From a virus: a stretch of 24,216 nucleotides of DNA. Position 1 is the first letter of the stretch; each line of letters begins with the position of its first letter. The stretch lies in IMG/VR virus record IMGVR_UViG_3300028831_000020, positions 1 through 24,216 of that record; one strand, written 5' to 3'. The notes beneath the pieces were generated by a model. It made no database searches. It was not told the DNA's origin and worked only from the letters and a program-made list of their open reading frames with translations. This document shows positions 11,674-20,900 of this stretch, one piece after another. Made by a program: the position numbers and the translations under genes.

Positions 11674-13179
11674 ATGTTTCCATTCTTTCGGCGGGTGGCT
11701 GAGGCAGGCAAGGCCATATCAGCCGACAACATGAAGAAGGTGCAGGCCATCCATAATGCGTCGATGGGGCTGGGCGCGACCTGCATGGGCATGTGGGAGT
11801 CGGCAAGGGGCATGGAGGCTGCGCTGCCGATGAACCAGTCCCATGATGCTCTGCGGGGGCACATCCGTGACGCCCTCAAGACGGCGCATGGGGTCACCGG
11901 CGACTCCTACTACAGCAATGGGCCGTACATTCATGATGTGTTCCCCGGCCACGTCATCTACAGCCACAACGGGGAGACCCTCAAGCGCACGTACAAAGCT
12001 GAACAGGGGGCGGCGGGTGAGAATCCTAAGATCACTCTGGGCACGCACAGTAAGGTCCATGTGGCGTACGTGGACAGCAAGAGCACGGAGGCGTGCGCCG
12101 TGCTGCTCCAGGTGCCGGATGGGTGGGAACTGGCAAGCCTGAGCGAGATCCAGGAGGCTGCTGGTGTAAGCATTACAGAGCCCGCCGAGGTTAATGTTCG
12201 GGAGTCTGCGGTGTTCGTCGGCAGCATCACGGATATTAAGGAAGCGGCGAAGAAGGCTGCTGAGACCGGCAAGGCTACGACTATACCCATCAAGATCATC
12301 CAGCCGGGGTGGGGATCGTCCGCGTACTACAGCAAAGAGATGATCCAGAAAACGGGGCCTGGGGTGTTCAAGAAGGGCACCCACATGTTCTGGAATCACG
12401 CGACGGCGGATCAGGAAGCTCAGAGGCCGGAAGGTGACCTGAACGATCTGGCGGCAGTACTGACCAAGGATGCGGCGTGGCAGGATAGCGGGGCCAAGGG
12501 GCCGGGGCTGTACAGTGAGGCCAAGGTGTTCAGCGACTATGCCACACAGGTTGAGGAGAAGGGGCCGCACATCGGGGTCAGCATCAATGCGGCGATTAAG
12601 GCTCATGAGGGTGAGGCGGAAGGCAAGGCGGGAAGGATCGCGGACGCCTTTGTACACGCCTTCTCCACAGATTTCGTGACCAAGCCGGGTGCGGGGGGTG
12701 CCCCAATCGTGGCGATGGAATCCCAGCGGGGTCAGACTCCGCAACCAAAGGAGAGCAGCATGGACGATAAGGATGTGAAGGCTCTACAGGATCAGAATGC
12801 GGAGCTTACGACCAAGAACAAGGCACTGGAGACCAGGATCGCAGCCCTGGAATCCGGCCAGAACCGAGTGGTGGCAGTTGCTACCGTCGCTACTGTCTTG
12901 CGCGAAGCTGGGGTGGAGTTCAACCAGCGGCTGCTGGAGCGGGCATGTGCGGAGCCGGTGATGAAGGACGGCAAACCGGACCAGAAGTGGGTGGAGGAGA
13001 TCGCCAGCGACTTCATCTCGGAGTCGGGTGGGCGCGTCCACGGTATGGGCCGGGAGAGAACCGCCAGCAAGCCGACCGAGGATGAGGCTGCACTGGCATC
13101 GTTGCGGGAGTCCTTGGGCGGGCCGAACGGACTGTCTGAGGCGGCTTTGGCATACGCAGTACCGGAGGTGAAGAAGTAA
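11674..13179 (+). CDS. Capsid maturation protease fused to scaffold
   Basis: The 501-residue product combines an N-terminal and central protease region with a C-terminal scaffold-like region. The central part carries THMFWNHAT (candidate catalytic H242), GPGLYSEAKVFSDY and PHIGVSINA (candidate S303), then DFVTKPGAGG. This arrangement is seen in prohead proteases encoded between portal and capsid. After about residue 362 comes a coiled coil (DVKALQDQNAELTTKNKALE) and a helical, acidic tail. An in-frame internal start (12760) with a strong SD would make the scaffold alone. A perfect 13-bp palindrome is at 12165-12177. Catalytic residues are inferred, not proven. Confidence 0.8.
   Translation: MFPFFRRVAEAGKAISADNMKKVQAIHNASMGLGATCMGMWESARGMEAALPMNQSHDALRGHIRDALKTAHGVTGDSYYSNGPYIHDVFPGHVIYSHNGETLKRTYKAEQGAAGENPKITLGTHSKVHVAYVDSKSTEACAVLLQVPDGWELASLSEIQEAAGVSITEPAEVNVRESAVFVGSITDIKEAAKKAAETGKATTIPIKIIQPGWGSSAYYSKEMIQKTGPGVFKKGTHMFWNHATADQEAQRPEGDLNDLAAVLTKDAAWQDSGAKGPGLYSEAKVFSDYATQVEEKGPHIGVSINAAIKAHEGEAEGKAGRIADAFVHAFSTDFVTKPGAGGAPIVAMESQRGQTPQPKESSMDDKDVKALQDQNAELTTKNKALETRIAALESGQNRVVAVATVATVLREAGVEFNQRLLERACAEPVMKDGKPDQKWVEEIASDFISESGGRVHGMGRERTASKPTEDEAALASLRESLGGPNGLSEAALAYAVPEVKK
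12165..12177. promoter_or_regulatory. 13-bp palindrome copy inside protease (perfect, TGTAA-GCA-TTACA)
   Basis: A perfect match. In frame it reads GTA-AGC-ATT-ACA (V-S-I-T), identical in DNA to the copy at 17742. Confidence 0.65.
12760..13179 (+). CDS. Nested scaffold protein from internal start (139 aa)
   Basis: AAAGGAG (12747-12753) lies 6 bases before an in-frame ATG, giving MDDKDVKALQDQNAELTTK and the rest of the protease C-terminus. The product would be a coiled-coil, mostly helical protein with a size and position like a scaffold. The lambda C/Nu3 pair is the established precedent for a scaffold made from an internal start in a protease gene. Translation from this site is inferred from the SD only. 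Confidence 0.6.
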   Translation: MDDKDVKALQDQNAELTTKNKALETRIAALESGQNRVVAVATVATVLREAGVEFNQRLLERACAEPVMKDGKPDQKWVEEIASDFISESGGRVHGMGRERTASKPTEDEAALASLRESLGGPNGLSEAALAYAVPEVKK

Positions 13180-13180
13180 C

Positions 13181-13594
13181 ATGGCGCTGGACAGAAAGTT
13201 CCCCCAGAGTCACAAGACATGGCCGCTGACCAAGGTCACGGCCCAGACTGCCTCCCGCACTACCAACTTCGCCCTGTCGGGTGACCCGGTGGTGTGCGGG
13301 CAGGTTCCCGGTGTCGCGCTAGGCAATGCGGACGCCAATGGCCGCTGCGTCATGCAGACGGACGGCATCTTCAACCTGCTGGTGGCGGGCATCGACTCCA
13401 GCGGCACCAGTGCGGCGGATGCGAACGTGGCGGTAAATGGTGGCGACATCGTTTACTTCAACAAGGACAATACGCCGCCGCTCAGCAAGCGGGCCGGGGG
13501 TATCCGGTTCGGGTACGTGGTGGGTGATGTTGGTGTGGCGGCGATTGCGTCTGGTGTCACCAACAAGACCTGTCTGGTGCAGGTAGGCTACTAA
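13181..13594 (+). CDS. Capsid decoration protein (DUF2190-like)
   Basis: The 137-residue, glycine-rich beta protein has the pattern of small head decoration proteins: NFALSGDPVVCGQVPGVALG, then GRCVMQTDGIFNLLVAGID, GDIVYF, and GIRFGYVVGDV near the end. It is encoded just before the major capsid gene, the usual place. GGAGGTG lies about 10 bases upstream of the ATG, which starts one base after the protease stop. It would bind the outside of the expanded capsid and stabilise it. Confidence 0.75.
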   Translation: MALDRKFPQSHKTWPLTKVTAQTASRTTNFALSGDPVVCGQVPGVALGNADANGRCVMQTDGIFNLLVAGIDSSGTSAADANVAVNGGDIVYFNKDNTPPLSKRAGGIRFGYVVGDVGVAAIASGVTNKTCLVQVGY

Positions 13595-13607
13595 GGAGGC
13601 CATGACG

Positions 13608-14816
13608 ATGCTATTGACGGACAGACTCAAGCTCGTGGCCGCTGAAGCCGCCGCGATAAAGAAGAACCTGGAGGTCTATGACGCCAACCGGCCCAATGCC
13701 AGTGAAGGCTGGGCACCGGAGAAGGGTCTGCGGGCCATCAAACTGGCAACTGGGCGTAACCTGACACGGGTGGCCGAGTGCGCCAAGCTCCTGCGGGAAG
13801 TGATGGACGGCACCCGCCCCGACTGGCACCTGAAGGAAGCGATGACCACATCGGACTTCCCCCTGCTGTTCGGTGACGTGCTGTATCGGCAACTGATGGG
13901 CTACTACAAGCCTTGGCCCATCACGTATGACAAGTACTTCAAGGTCATCAAGCTGAATGACTTCCGCTCCCTCAACATGTACGCCATCGACGGTGGACAG
14001 GGGCGGCTGGAGCAAGTGGCCGAGCGTGCGCCGTACCCGGAGACCTCGTTCGTAGAGACCAAGCGGCAGATCCAGGTCGCCAAGTATGGTCGGCGGTATA
14101 GCGTCACGTTCGAGATGATGATTAACGATGACCTGAACGCCTTCAACGACAGGCCCAACCTGATGGCGACAGGAGCCCGCCGCTCCGAGGAGTATCTGGC
14201 GACTCAGCAGATGTTCGACGCCAACGGGCCGCACGCCTCCTTCTTCACCAGCGGCAACGCCAACATCATCACCGGCAACCCGGCGTTGGGCATCGTCGGC
14301 CTGCAAGCGGCCTACACGCAGCTTGCGACCATCAAGGATGCTGACGGTGAGCCCATCCTGGTCGATATGGCGACTCTGGTGGTGCCGCCCGCTCTGGAGA
14401 TCACGGCCCAGAACATGCTGAACGCGATCCAGATCCGGCTGGCGAACAACGGCGGCGACTCCAACGAGTTGCTGTACGTGCAGAACTGGATGAAGGGGCG
14501 GCTGCAACTGGCCGTCAACCCCTATATCCCCACCATCGTCACCAACGGAACCCGTGGCAACACCAGTTGGCTGCTGGTAGCCAGCCCCTCCGACCCCTCT
14601 CTGCGGCCTGCATTCGTGTTCGGCAAGTTGAGAGGCCGCGAGAACCCGCAACTGTTCGTCAAAGACCCCGACCAGACTCTCCTGGGCGGCGGCGACACCT
14701 CCCCGATGGAGGGCAACTTTGACTATGACGGCATCGACTACAAGCTGCGTCACATCTTCGGCGCGGCCCAAGGCGATCCCAAGATGGCCGTGTCCTCCAA
14801 CGGCACCGGGTCATAG
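13608..14816 (+). CDS. Major capsid protein (HK97 fold, Mu gpT-like)
   Basis: The 402-residue product has an N-terminal helical arm, then SDFPLLFGDVLYRQLMGYY, a hallmark-like region of gpT-type head proteins, followed by YGRRYSVTFEMMINDDLNAF and LLVASPSDPSLRPAFVFGKL. Position after the protease and decoration genes supports the call. The ATG at 13608 is 8 bases from AGGAGG, whereas the ATG at 13602 is only 2 bases away, so the later start is preferred. A strong intrinsic terminator follows at 14842, which would favour capsid mRNA over the downstream genes. Confidence 0.88.
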   Translation: MLLTDRLKLVAAEAAAIKKNLEVYDANRPNASEGWAPEKGLRAIKLATGRNLTRVAECAKLLREVMDGTRPDWHLKEAMTTSDFPLLFGDVLYRQLMGYYKPWPITYDKYFKVIKLNDFRSLNMYAIDGGQGRLEQVAERAPYPETSFVETKRQIQVAKYGRRYSVTFEMMINDDLNAFNDRPNLMATGARRSEEYLATQQMFDANGPHASFFTSGNANIITGNPALGIVGLQAAYTQLATIKDADGEPILVDMATLVVPPALEITAQNMLNAIQIRLANNGGDSNELLYVQNWMKGRLQLAVNPYIPTIVTNGTRGNTSWLLVASPSDPSLRPAFVFGKLRGRENPQLFVKDPDQTLLGGGDTSPMEGNFDYDGIDYKLRHIFGAAQGDPKMAVSSNGTGS

Positions 14817-14821
14817 AAACC

Positions 14822-15052
14822 ATGCCAGCCCCGACTAAACCTCTCCCCCAGCCGACAACGGCGGGGGAGATCTTTTTGCAGCGTATCTGTGACGAGCTTG
14901 CAGCCATCCGCTCTGAGTTGGCTGAGCACCGTCAGTCGCAAGTAACCACCGTGCGGCAGGAGCCTGACCTGCGGTCCCTCTCTGATCTAACAAGGGTCAA
15001 GGAGCCCGAGCAGGAGCAGGAGTTGCAGAAGTCCAAGAAGGGCAAGAGGTAG
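14822..15052 (+). CDS. Small charged coiled-coil protein (76 aa)
   Basis: The product begins [20 protein letters not shown]. It has a helical heptad-like segment ([20 protein letters not shown]) and a highly charged tail ([16 protein letters not shown]). No SD precedes the ATG, which is 5 bases after the capsid stop. The 5' part of the reading frame contains a perfect intrinsic terminator (14842-14877), so the gene is transcribed only by readthrough, or ribosomes moving through it could prevent the hairpin. Function is unknown. Confidence 0.6.
   Translation: MPAPTKPLPQPTTAGEIFLQRICDELAAIRSELAEHRQSQVTTVRQEPDLRSLSDLTRVKEPEQEQELQKSKKGKR
14842..14877 (+). terminator. Intrinsic terminator after the capsid gene, inside the next ORF
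   Basis: TCTCCCCC-A-GCCG pairs with CGGC-GGGGGAGA around an ACAA loop (12 bp, one bulged A) and is followed by TCTTTTT. It is the only canonical rho-independent terminator seen in the window. It lies 26 bp after the capsid stop and 20 bp into the following small ORF. Confidence 0.85.
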
Positions 15053-15053
15053 C

Positions 15054-16850
15054 ATGGGTATCCGGCGTGTATGCATTACACTTTGCGCTCTGGCGGCAGC
15101 TTTCCCGGCGTGGGCGGCTGTCACCAGAGTGCAGCAGACGGTGAATGGGCCTGACAACCAACCGGCGAGTGGGACGGCTACTATCCAGCTAACCGCCCCT
15201 TGCCGGTCGGGGTCGTCCCTGATCGGTGACAGGATCATCACTGTTCGCTTCACGGCTGGGGCATTCCAAGTTGATCTGGTAGCCACTGACTCCTGTGTGG
15301 TGTCCGGTAGCGCCACCGGCACTGCATGGTCCTCCGTCACCACCTACTCCATCGGCAATCGAGTGCAGTATGGGGGGCTGGTGTATCAGGCTGCGGCAGG
15401 CAGCACGAATGTCACACCCGGCTCCAACAAGGCGATATGGGTGGTCATCAGCCCCTCCTACACGGTCAAGTGGAAGCTCATTGTGGGGGATGAGAGGCAG
15501 GAGTCCTGGGCTGTGCCGACATCGGGCAGTCCGGTTACAGTGGATGCGGTCAGGATCAGCAACCCTGACCTCCCCAGCCTCCCACTCGGCGGCTCACAGG
15601 GTCCGGTTGGGGCCACGGGGCCGACTGGTGCTACTGGACCTACGGGAGCTACCGGGGCTACTGGCAGCACTGGGCCGACTGGGGCCACGGGTGCTGTCGG
15701 CGCGACTGGCGCAACTGGGGCTACTGGAGCCTTCCCCGGCACCGTCAGCGGCAGTGACATCACTACGCCGGGGCGGGTCATCCTCAACACGACCTGTCCT
15801 GATGGCAGTCCTGATGGCAGTCTGTGCGCGTTGGGGAAGGTGTACGCAGGCGGGGTGGATCTCACTATCCCCCCGGTCATCCCCCCGAGCACTGACTTTC
15901 AGACCATCACGCCGTCCTCGACTCCGGTGTTCCCGCTGAGCACTGCGGCGGCACAGGGATTCAAGATCACCCTGACCAGTGACGTGACAAGCTCCACCTT
16001 CAGTGGCACACCATTCCTGTGGCAGGAGGTGACGTTCATCATCTGCCCGAACGGGCATAGCTTCACGTACCCGACTACAGTGCAGGGGGCCGGGGTCATC
16101 AATACCACTGCCCCGTACTGCACCCGGCAGATGTTCCGCTATGATGGCGCGAACTACCAAGGCATCTCACAGGCGTGGAATGAGAACCCTACCCCCGGTG
16201 TGGATACGGTTACCGGGCCGCTGACATACCCGGCTGGCCCAGACACTCTGATGTCAGTCAGTGCGGCTCAGACCCCGATCAACAAGACCATCAACTGCGC
16301 CAACAACACGTGCTCAGTGCGGAATGCTGATCTAGTGCTCACTGATGTCACCACAGCCAATGTCACGACTAGCAGGGCTGGACTACAGGCCAAGCTGAAC
16401 GGGGATGCCTCAACGTTCGGCAATGGCAATGGGGGCTATACCAAGCCCACGATTACGGCACGGTGTGTCATCGAGAATGATACCCAGTCTGTAACGGCAT
16501 TGACCTCAGCCCAGATCAGTGGCCGGTGCGACGTGCCCGCTGCGTCTACCCTTATAGAGGTGGCGGTGTTTGCGGACGCTGGGACACCCTCAGTACTGCT
16601 GGAGCGGTGGCGTCCGAACGGCGGCAGTACGGCAGATCTGATGTCGGGGGCGCTGGCTACGGGGTCCAGTGGGGCCTACGCCTGTGCAGCGTCCGGGTCG
16701 GCATGTCTCGCGGGCAACACCAAGTCGGGCTCTGTCACTCTCTCCAATACCTCCCTCAGTGCCGGTGACGTTATCCGCGTCAAGTCAGCCACCACTGCTA
16801 CGGCCACGTGGCATCACGTTGTGGCCTACTTCACCTACACCTCCAACTAA
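15054..16850 (+). CDS. Collagen-like tail fibre protein with signal peptide
   Basis: The 598-residue product begins [21 protein letters not shown], a clear Sec-type signal peptide with an AWA-A cleavage site. Beta-rich domains follow, then a collagen-like stretch of G-x-T triplets ([16 protein letters not shown] and similar, about residues 182-227), then further beta-rich, Thr/Ser-rich domains ([20 protein letters not shown]). Collagen repeats and beta-rich heads are typical of trimeric phage fibres. The signal peptide is unusual for a virion protein assembled in the cytoplasm. A palindrome copy begins 14 bases after the start codon. Confidence 0.75.
   Translation: MGIRRVCITLCALAAAFPAWAAVTRVQQTVNGPDNQPASGTATIQLTAPCRSGSSLIGDRIITVRFTAGAFQVDLVATDSCVVSGSATGTAWSSVTTYSIGNRVQYGGLVYQAAAGSTNVTPGSNKAIWVVISPSYTVKWKLIVGDERQESWAVPTSGSPVTVDAVRISNPDLPSLPLGGSQGPVGATGPTGATGPTGATGATGSTGPTGATGAVGATGATGATGAFPGTVSGSDITTPGRVILNTTCPDGSPDGSLCALGKVYAGGVDLTIPPVIPPSTDFQTITPSSTPVFPLSTAAAQGFKITLTSDVTSSTFSGTPFLWQEVTFIICPNGHSFTYPTTVQGAGVINTTAPYCTRQMFRYDGANYQGISQAWNENPTPGVDTVTGPLTYPAGPDTLMSVSAAQTPINKTINCANNTCSVRNADLVLTDVTTANVTTSRAGLQAKLNGDASTFGNGNGGYTKPTITARCVIENDTQSVTALTSAQISGRCDVPAASTLIEVAVFADAGTPSVLLERWRPNGGSTADLMSGALATGSSGAYACAASGSACLAGNTKSGSVTLSNTSLSAGDVIRVKSATTATATWHHVVAYFTYTSN
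15068..15080. promoter_or_regulatory. 13-bp palindrome copy inside fibre gene (TGTAT-GCA-TTACA)
   Basis: One mismatch from consensus. It begins 14 bases downstream of the ATG at 15054 and reads GTA-TGC-ATT-ACA (V-C-I-T) inside the signal peptide. It is identical to the copy at 3950-3962, including the CTTTG flank. Confidence 0.6.
15600..15735 (+). repeat. Collagen-like G-x-T triplet repeat
   Basis: About 45 codons of GGN-NNN-ACN triplets, mostly G-A-T and G-P-T, with varied third bases so that the protein repeat is conserved more than the DNA. This marks a triple-helical shaft in the fibre. Confidence 0.85.
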
Positions 16851-16851
16851 C

Positions 16852-17943
16852 ATGCGACTCCTGTGCGTATTCATTACACTAGTGGTCTGTTCGCACGCAG
16901 CCAATAGGTTCTGGGTGGGTGGTGGACCGACCAGCCAATTCAATGCGACGGCCAATACCAACTGGTCTACTACGTCGGGCGGGGCGAACAATGCCTCTGT
17001 GCCGGGGTCTACTGACGTGGCGGTGTTCGACGCCAATAGCCCCGACTGCACTATCGGCAACTTCCCTACCATCCAGAGCGCCACATTCATCGGCTACACC
17101 CACGCCCTGACCATCAGCAACACGTTCGGCCCCACCTTCAACACGGCGTTCAACCTGACCTTCCCGGCCACGATGACCCTCAACGTCGGTGGGACATCGG
17201 CCACTATCACGCTGACTCATGCGACTGGCACGACCACGATCACAACGAACGGGATCAGTATGCCCGCCCTCACTATCAATGCGGTGGGGTCGGTGGTGCT
17301 GGCGGATGACTACACGTCGGTCAATGCGCTGACACTGACCAAGGGCAGCTTTGACGCCCAGAATCACAATGTCACTATCCGGTCCTTCGCGGGCAGCAAC
17401 AGCAACACCCGCGCCCTCACGATGGGGTCAGGCAACTGGACGCTGACCACGGCGAATACGATCTGGAATCTGGCGACTACCACTGGGCTGACCTTCACGG
17501 CCCCGACTGGCACCATCTTTGTGACGGATGTGACGGCTACGGCCAAGACGTTTACGGGGGGTGGGCTGACCTACAACAACCTCACCATCACGGGTGGGGC
17601 GTCATCGGGCACCTTCATCTTCACTGAGGGCGACACGTGGGGCACCATCAGCGTCATCACCGGGGCCAAGACGCTACAGTTCCCATCCAGCACCACCAGC
17701 ACCATTGCGGGGCTCAGTGTGCCGGGCACTACTGGTAACACTGTAAGCATTACAGCCTCTACAGCGGGAACGGCGGCGACACTTAGCAAGGCGTCAGGGT
17801 CGGTGTCCATCAACTTCGTGTCCATCAAGGACTCCACAGCGACTGGTGGGGCGACTTGGACGGCGGGGCCGGTGGCAACCAATGTCAGCGGTAATACTGG
17901 CTGGACTTTCGTGACGGCTGTACGGCATAGGGTTATCCAATGA
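16852..17943 (+). CDS. Secreted-type beta-repeat protein, tail-fibre-like (363 aa)
   Basis: The product begins MRLLCVFITLVVCSHA-A, a signal peptide, followed by RFWVGGGPTSQFNATANTNW. A long Thr/Ser/Asn-rich region of short strands follows (MTLNVGGTSATITLTHATGT, LTITGGASSGTFIFTEGDTW), like a parallel beta-helix. No catalytic motif is obvious. The start at 16852 is one base after the previous gene; a longer frame from 16669 would overlap it. It ends in an ATGA overlap with the depolymerase-like gene. Probably an appendage or receptor-binding protein. It carries two palindrome copies (16866, 17742). Confidence 0.7.
   Translation: MRLLCVFITLVVCSHAANRFWVGGGPTSQFNATANTNWSTTSGGANNASVPGSTDVAVFDANSPDCTIGNFPTIQSATFIGYTHALTISNTFGPTFNTAFNLTFPATMTLNVGGTSATITLTHATGTTTITTNGISMPALTINAVGSVVLADDYTSVNALTLTKGSFDAQNHNVTIRSFAGSNSNTRALTMGSGNWTLTTANTIWNLATTTGLTFTAPTGTIFVTDVTATAKTFTGGGLTYNNLTITGGASSGTFIFTEGDTWGTISVITGAKTLQFPSSTTSTIAGLSVPGTTGNTVSITASTAGTAATLSKASGSVSINFVSIKDSTATGGATWTAGPVATNVSGNTGWTFVTAVRHRVIQ
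16866..16878. promoter_or_regulatory. 13-bp palindrome copy, degenerate (CGTAT-TCA-TTACA)
   Basis: Two mismatches from consensus, but 14 bases after the start codon, exactly as in the gene before, and again coding V-F-I-T within a signal peptide. Confidence 0.45.
17742..17754. promoter_or_regulatory. 13-bp palindrome copy (perfect, TGTAA-GCA-TTACA)
   Basis: A perfect match inside the beta-repeat gene, reading GTA-AGC-ATT-ACA (V-S-I-T). It lies about 190 bp before the start of the depolymerase-like gene. Confidence 0.65.
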
Positions 17944-20900
17944 GACTCCTACTACTCCTCATCTCTTTCACGGCATATGCACAGGAGGGGCTGACCATCA
18001 CGGGGGGGCATCCTCGCATCTACTTTGATCCGACCCGGCTGGCGGCAGCAGTCAGCTACACGACAGCACACCCGTGGACTCCGAGCACCATCGGCGTGGT
18101 CAATGCGAACTCTTGGGCGGCTCATGGGCTCATCACCAATACCCCCGCAGAGTGCGACTCAGCCATTGCTGCGGTGAAGGCGTTCCAGCTTGACCTGACC
18201 AAGTTCACCTTGGCGGCGGGGCCGGGTGGGGCCACAGCCAATCAGATGCGGTGGTACGGGGAAGTGGCTGCGGAGGTTTACGACTGGTGCTATTCTCAGA
18301 TGAGTCCTACAGATGCACAGTTGATACGGGATCGGTGGATAGGAACGACTGCCAACTCCACTGATCCCGTTCACGTTCCTACCGACCTCGCCAGCGCAAG
18401 CGGCACCTCCGTCATCACCAGCACCCAGTCACCATTTCTGCCGAACATGGCGGGGAACAACGTCATCATATTTAATGGGGGTGGCACCCACTGCCCCACT
18501 GATCGCTTCCCCATCCTCACTGTCACTGACGCCAACACCATCACCGTGGTTGGGGTGCCGAATAGCGGGGGTAGTGCATCGGGCTGTACGGCCCGCATCT
18601 CAGGCTATGTCGATGCCGCACGGTTCTACATCTGGGGCGGCAATGACATGCCGTGGTCTAACTTCTTCTGGGGCTACTGGCGCAACGAGATACTGTGGAG
18701 CGTGGCCGCGTATGGCGAGACCACTTACACGCCTGAGTTACTGCATGACGCCTTGGCCGTGAGATGGCCGGTGGCGTTGGCGCTGTATGCGGGCACGGGC
18801 ACTTACTCCGGTATTAGTCAGAAGGGTGGCATCTGGACGGAGAGCAGCGAGTACGGGCCTGAGAGCTTCGTGTACCAGATGATGCCGGTGCTGGTGTGTC
18901 AGAGGTATGGGCGCGACCTGACCACGGAGACTAACTGGTATCGGGAGGCCGCGACATTCGCCATCTACAACGCCACAGTGCAGCCCACTTACAGCCCCAA
19001 CACGAACACCTCCTACTACCAGATGTTCCCGTGGGGTGATGACCAGGACTTCGTGGGTTATCCCCCGGCAGCGAGTTCGGCTAGTGTGAGTGGGTATGTG
19101 CGGGGTAACTCCTTCATTGTTCCTCCACCAGACTTCGTGGACGTGCTGGCCCAGATCTACGGCTCATCCAATCTCGGCAAGTACTTCAGGCAGTGGGTGA
19201 CTGCGGATGGGTTCAGCTTGTCACCATGGATAGCCGGTGGAGATCCGGGGGGCTCCACGCTGGCCCTGACTGGACTGCCGCTGGACTACTTCTCTCTGGG
19301 GCACCAAGCACTGTTCGCCAAGACAGCATGGGCGACTGGGGCGACTCAGATCCGAATCATCGGCACCATGGCGCTGAACAGCCACCAGCACGCCAATTCG
19401 GGTGACTTCGCCATCAACCGGAATGGAGTCAGGCTGACCGGGGAGTTCACGGCCTACTCCCAGCTATTCGTGTGCGGCGGCTATGCGGCGGCTGAGACCA
19501 GCACACCATCTCCCACCTGTAGCTCCCAGTACGGGTACGCACACAACATCATCACGCTTGATAGCGGTAGTACGGATGCCTGTCAGACCAGCCAAGTGTG
19601 GGGCAGCACCTTCCCATCAGCGGGCGGTAATGCGTTCGTGACCGGGCCGGGGAGGACGCTGCGGCTGGACTCCCAGACCAACTACTCCTACATGGCGCTG
19701 GACATCAGCGACACGTACAAGAGCATCGAGAGCATTGACCCGGCGCATGACTGCCGTGACCACAACCCATACGCCGGGACAGTGCAGCGGGAGTACCTGT
19801 TCATTCGCCCGACTGAGACGCTGGTTATCTTTGATCGCATCCTGTCCGCTGCCAACTACTTCACTGGCACCAACCGCCATCCGGTAGTGGCCGCACAGAA
19901 CGTGGTCAAGCGGGTGCTCGTGCATTCCCCGGTAGTGCCCACCATCAGCGGCGGCACGGCCACGTGGCTGAATCACGGCCAGAAGCTGAAGGGGTGGTTC
20001 CTGGGACCCGCCACTCCCACACTGGTCAACATTGATGAGGGCAACTTTACCGGCCACGCCCTGACGGTGGGGAAGTATCAGCAGAGGCTGGAGTTCTCGA
20101 ATGCAGATGATGTGTCGAACGGGGCGGCGGCTGCTCAGTCCTACATGGTGACCATACTGCGGGCGGGGGATGAGATAGGCTACCAGGACTTCACCGTTAA
20201 CAGCCTGACCGACAACGGCAGCACCTTCACACTGCGGCTTGACCATCCGACTGGCAACATACTGTGGGTCATCAATAAGGGTGCGACCACGAATGGTGGC
20301 AGCTTCGGCTACGCTGCGTCGGGCACGCCCACTACAGCCCTTCTGAATACTGTGGTTAACCCGCCGCTGGTGACGGATGCGGGAGTTACATGGCCTGTTC
20401 TGCCTCTCATCAGCGCCAGCCCACAGTTCCTGTCATTCCCCTGCACAGTCGGGGGCAGCAACCCGGCCCCGCAGTCGGCAGTCATTGACGGCATCGGCAT
20501 AACTCTGACTAACTGGTCAGTTAGTAAGTCACAGCCATGGCTCAGCCTAAGTCCTACAACGGGGTCGGGCGGGGCCAGCACTACAGCGACAGTGGACTGT
20601 ACGGGGCTGACGGAGGGTATCTACGGCGACAGCATCAGCGTCACTAGCACGGATGGCGTGACTAACCTACCCTTCATAGTGCCGGTCTCGCTGACCGTCA
20701 ACCCGGCCCCGGTGGTGACCAACCCCAGCCTGCCGAACAGCTATCTGGCGACAGCCTACTCACAGAACCTAACGGCTACGGGGGGTCAGACGCCGCGCAC
20801 CTGGACAATCGACAGCGGCACCCTCTGCACTGGGCTGACCTTATCGAGTGCAGGGCTGATATCCGGCACCCCCACCGACCCAGCCGGGTGCAGTTTTGTG

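Noticed and set aside
13611-14771. Long antisense open frame (386 codons) opposite the capsid gene
   Set aside because: Same reason: a shadow of a highly biased gene, without SD or recognisable domain.
19626-19638. GGTAATGCGTTCG as another 13-bp palindrome copy
   Set aside because: Too many arm mismatches and not in the codon phase shared by the other genic copies.
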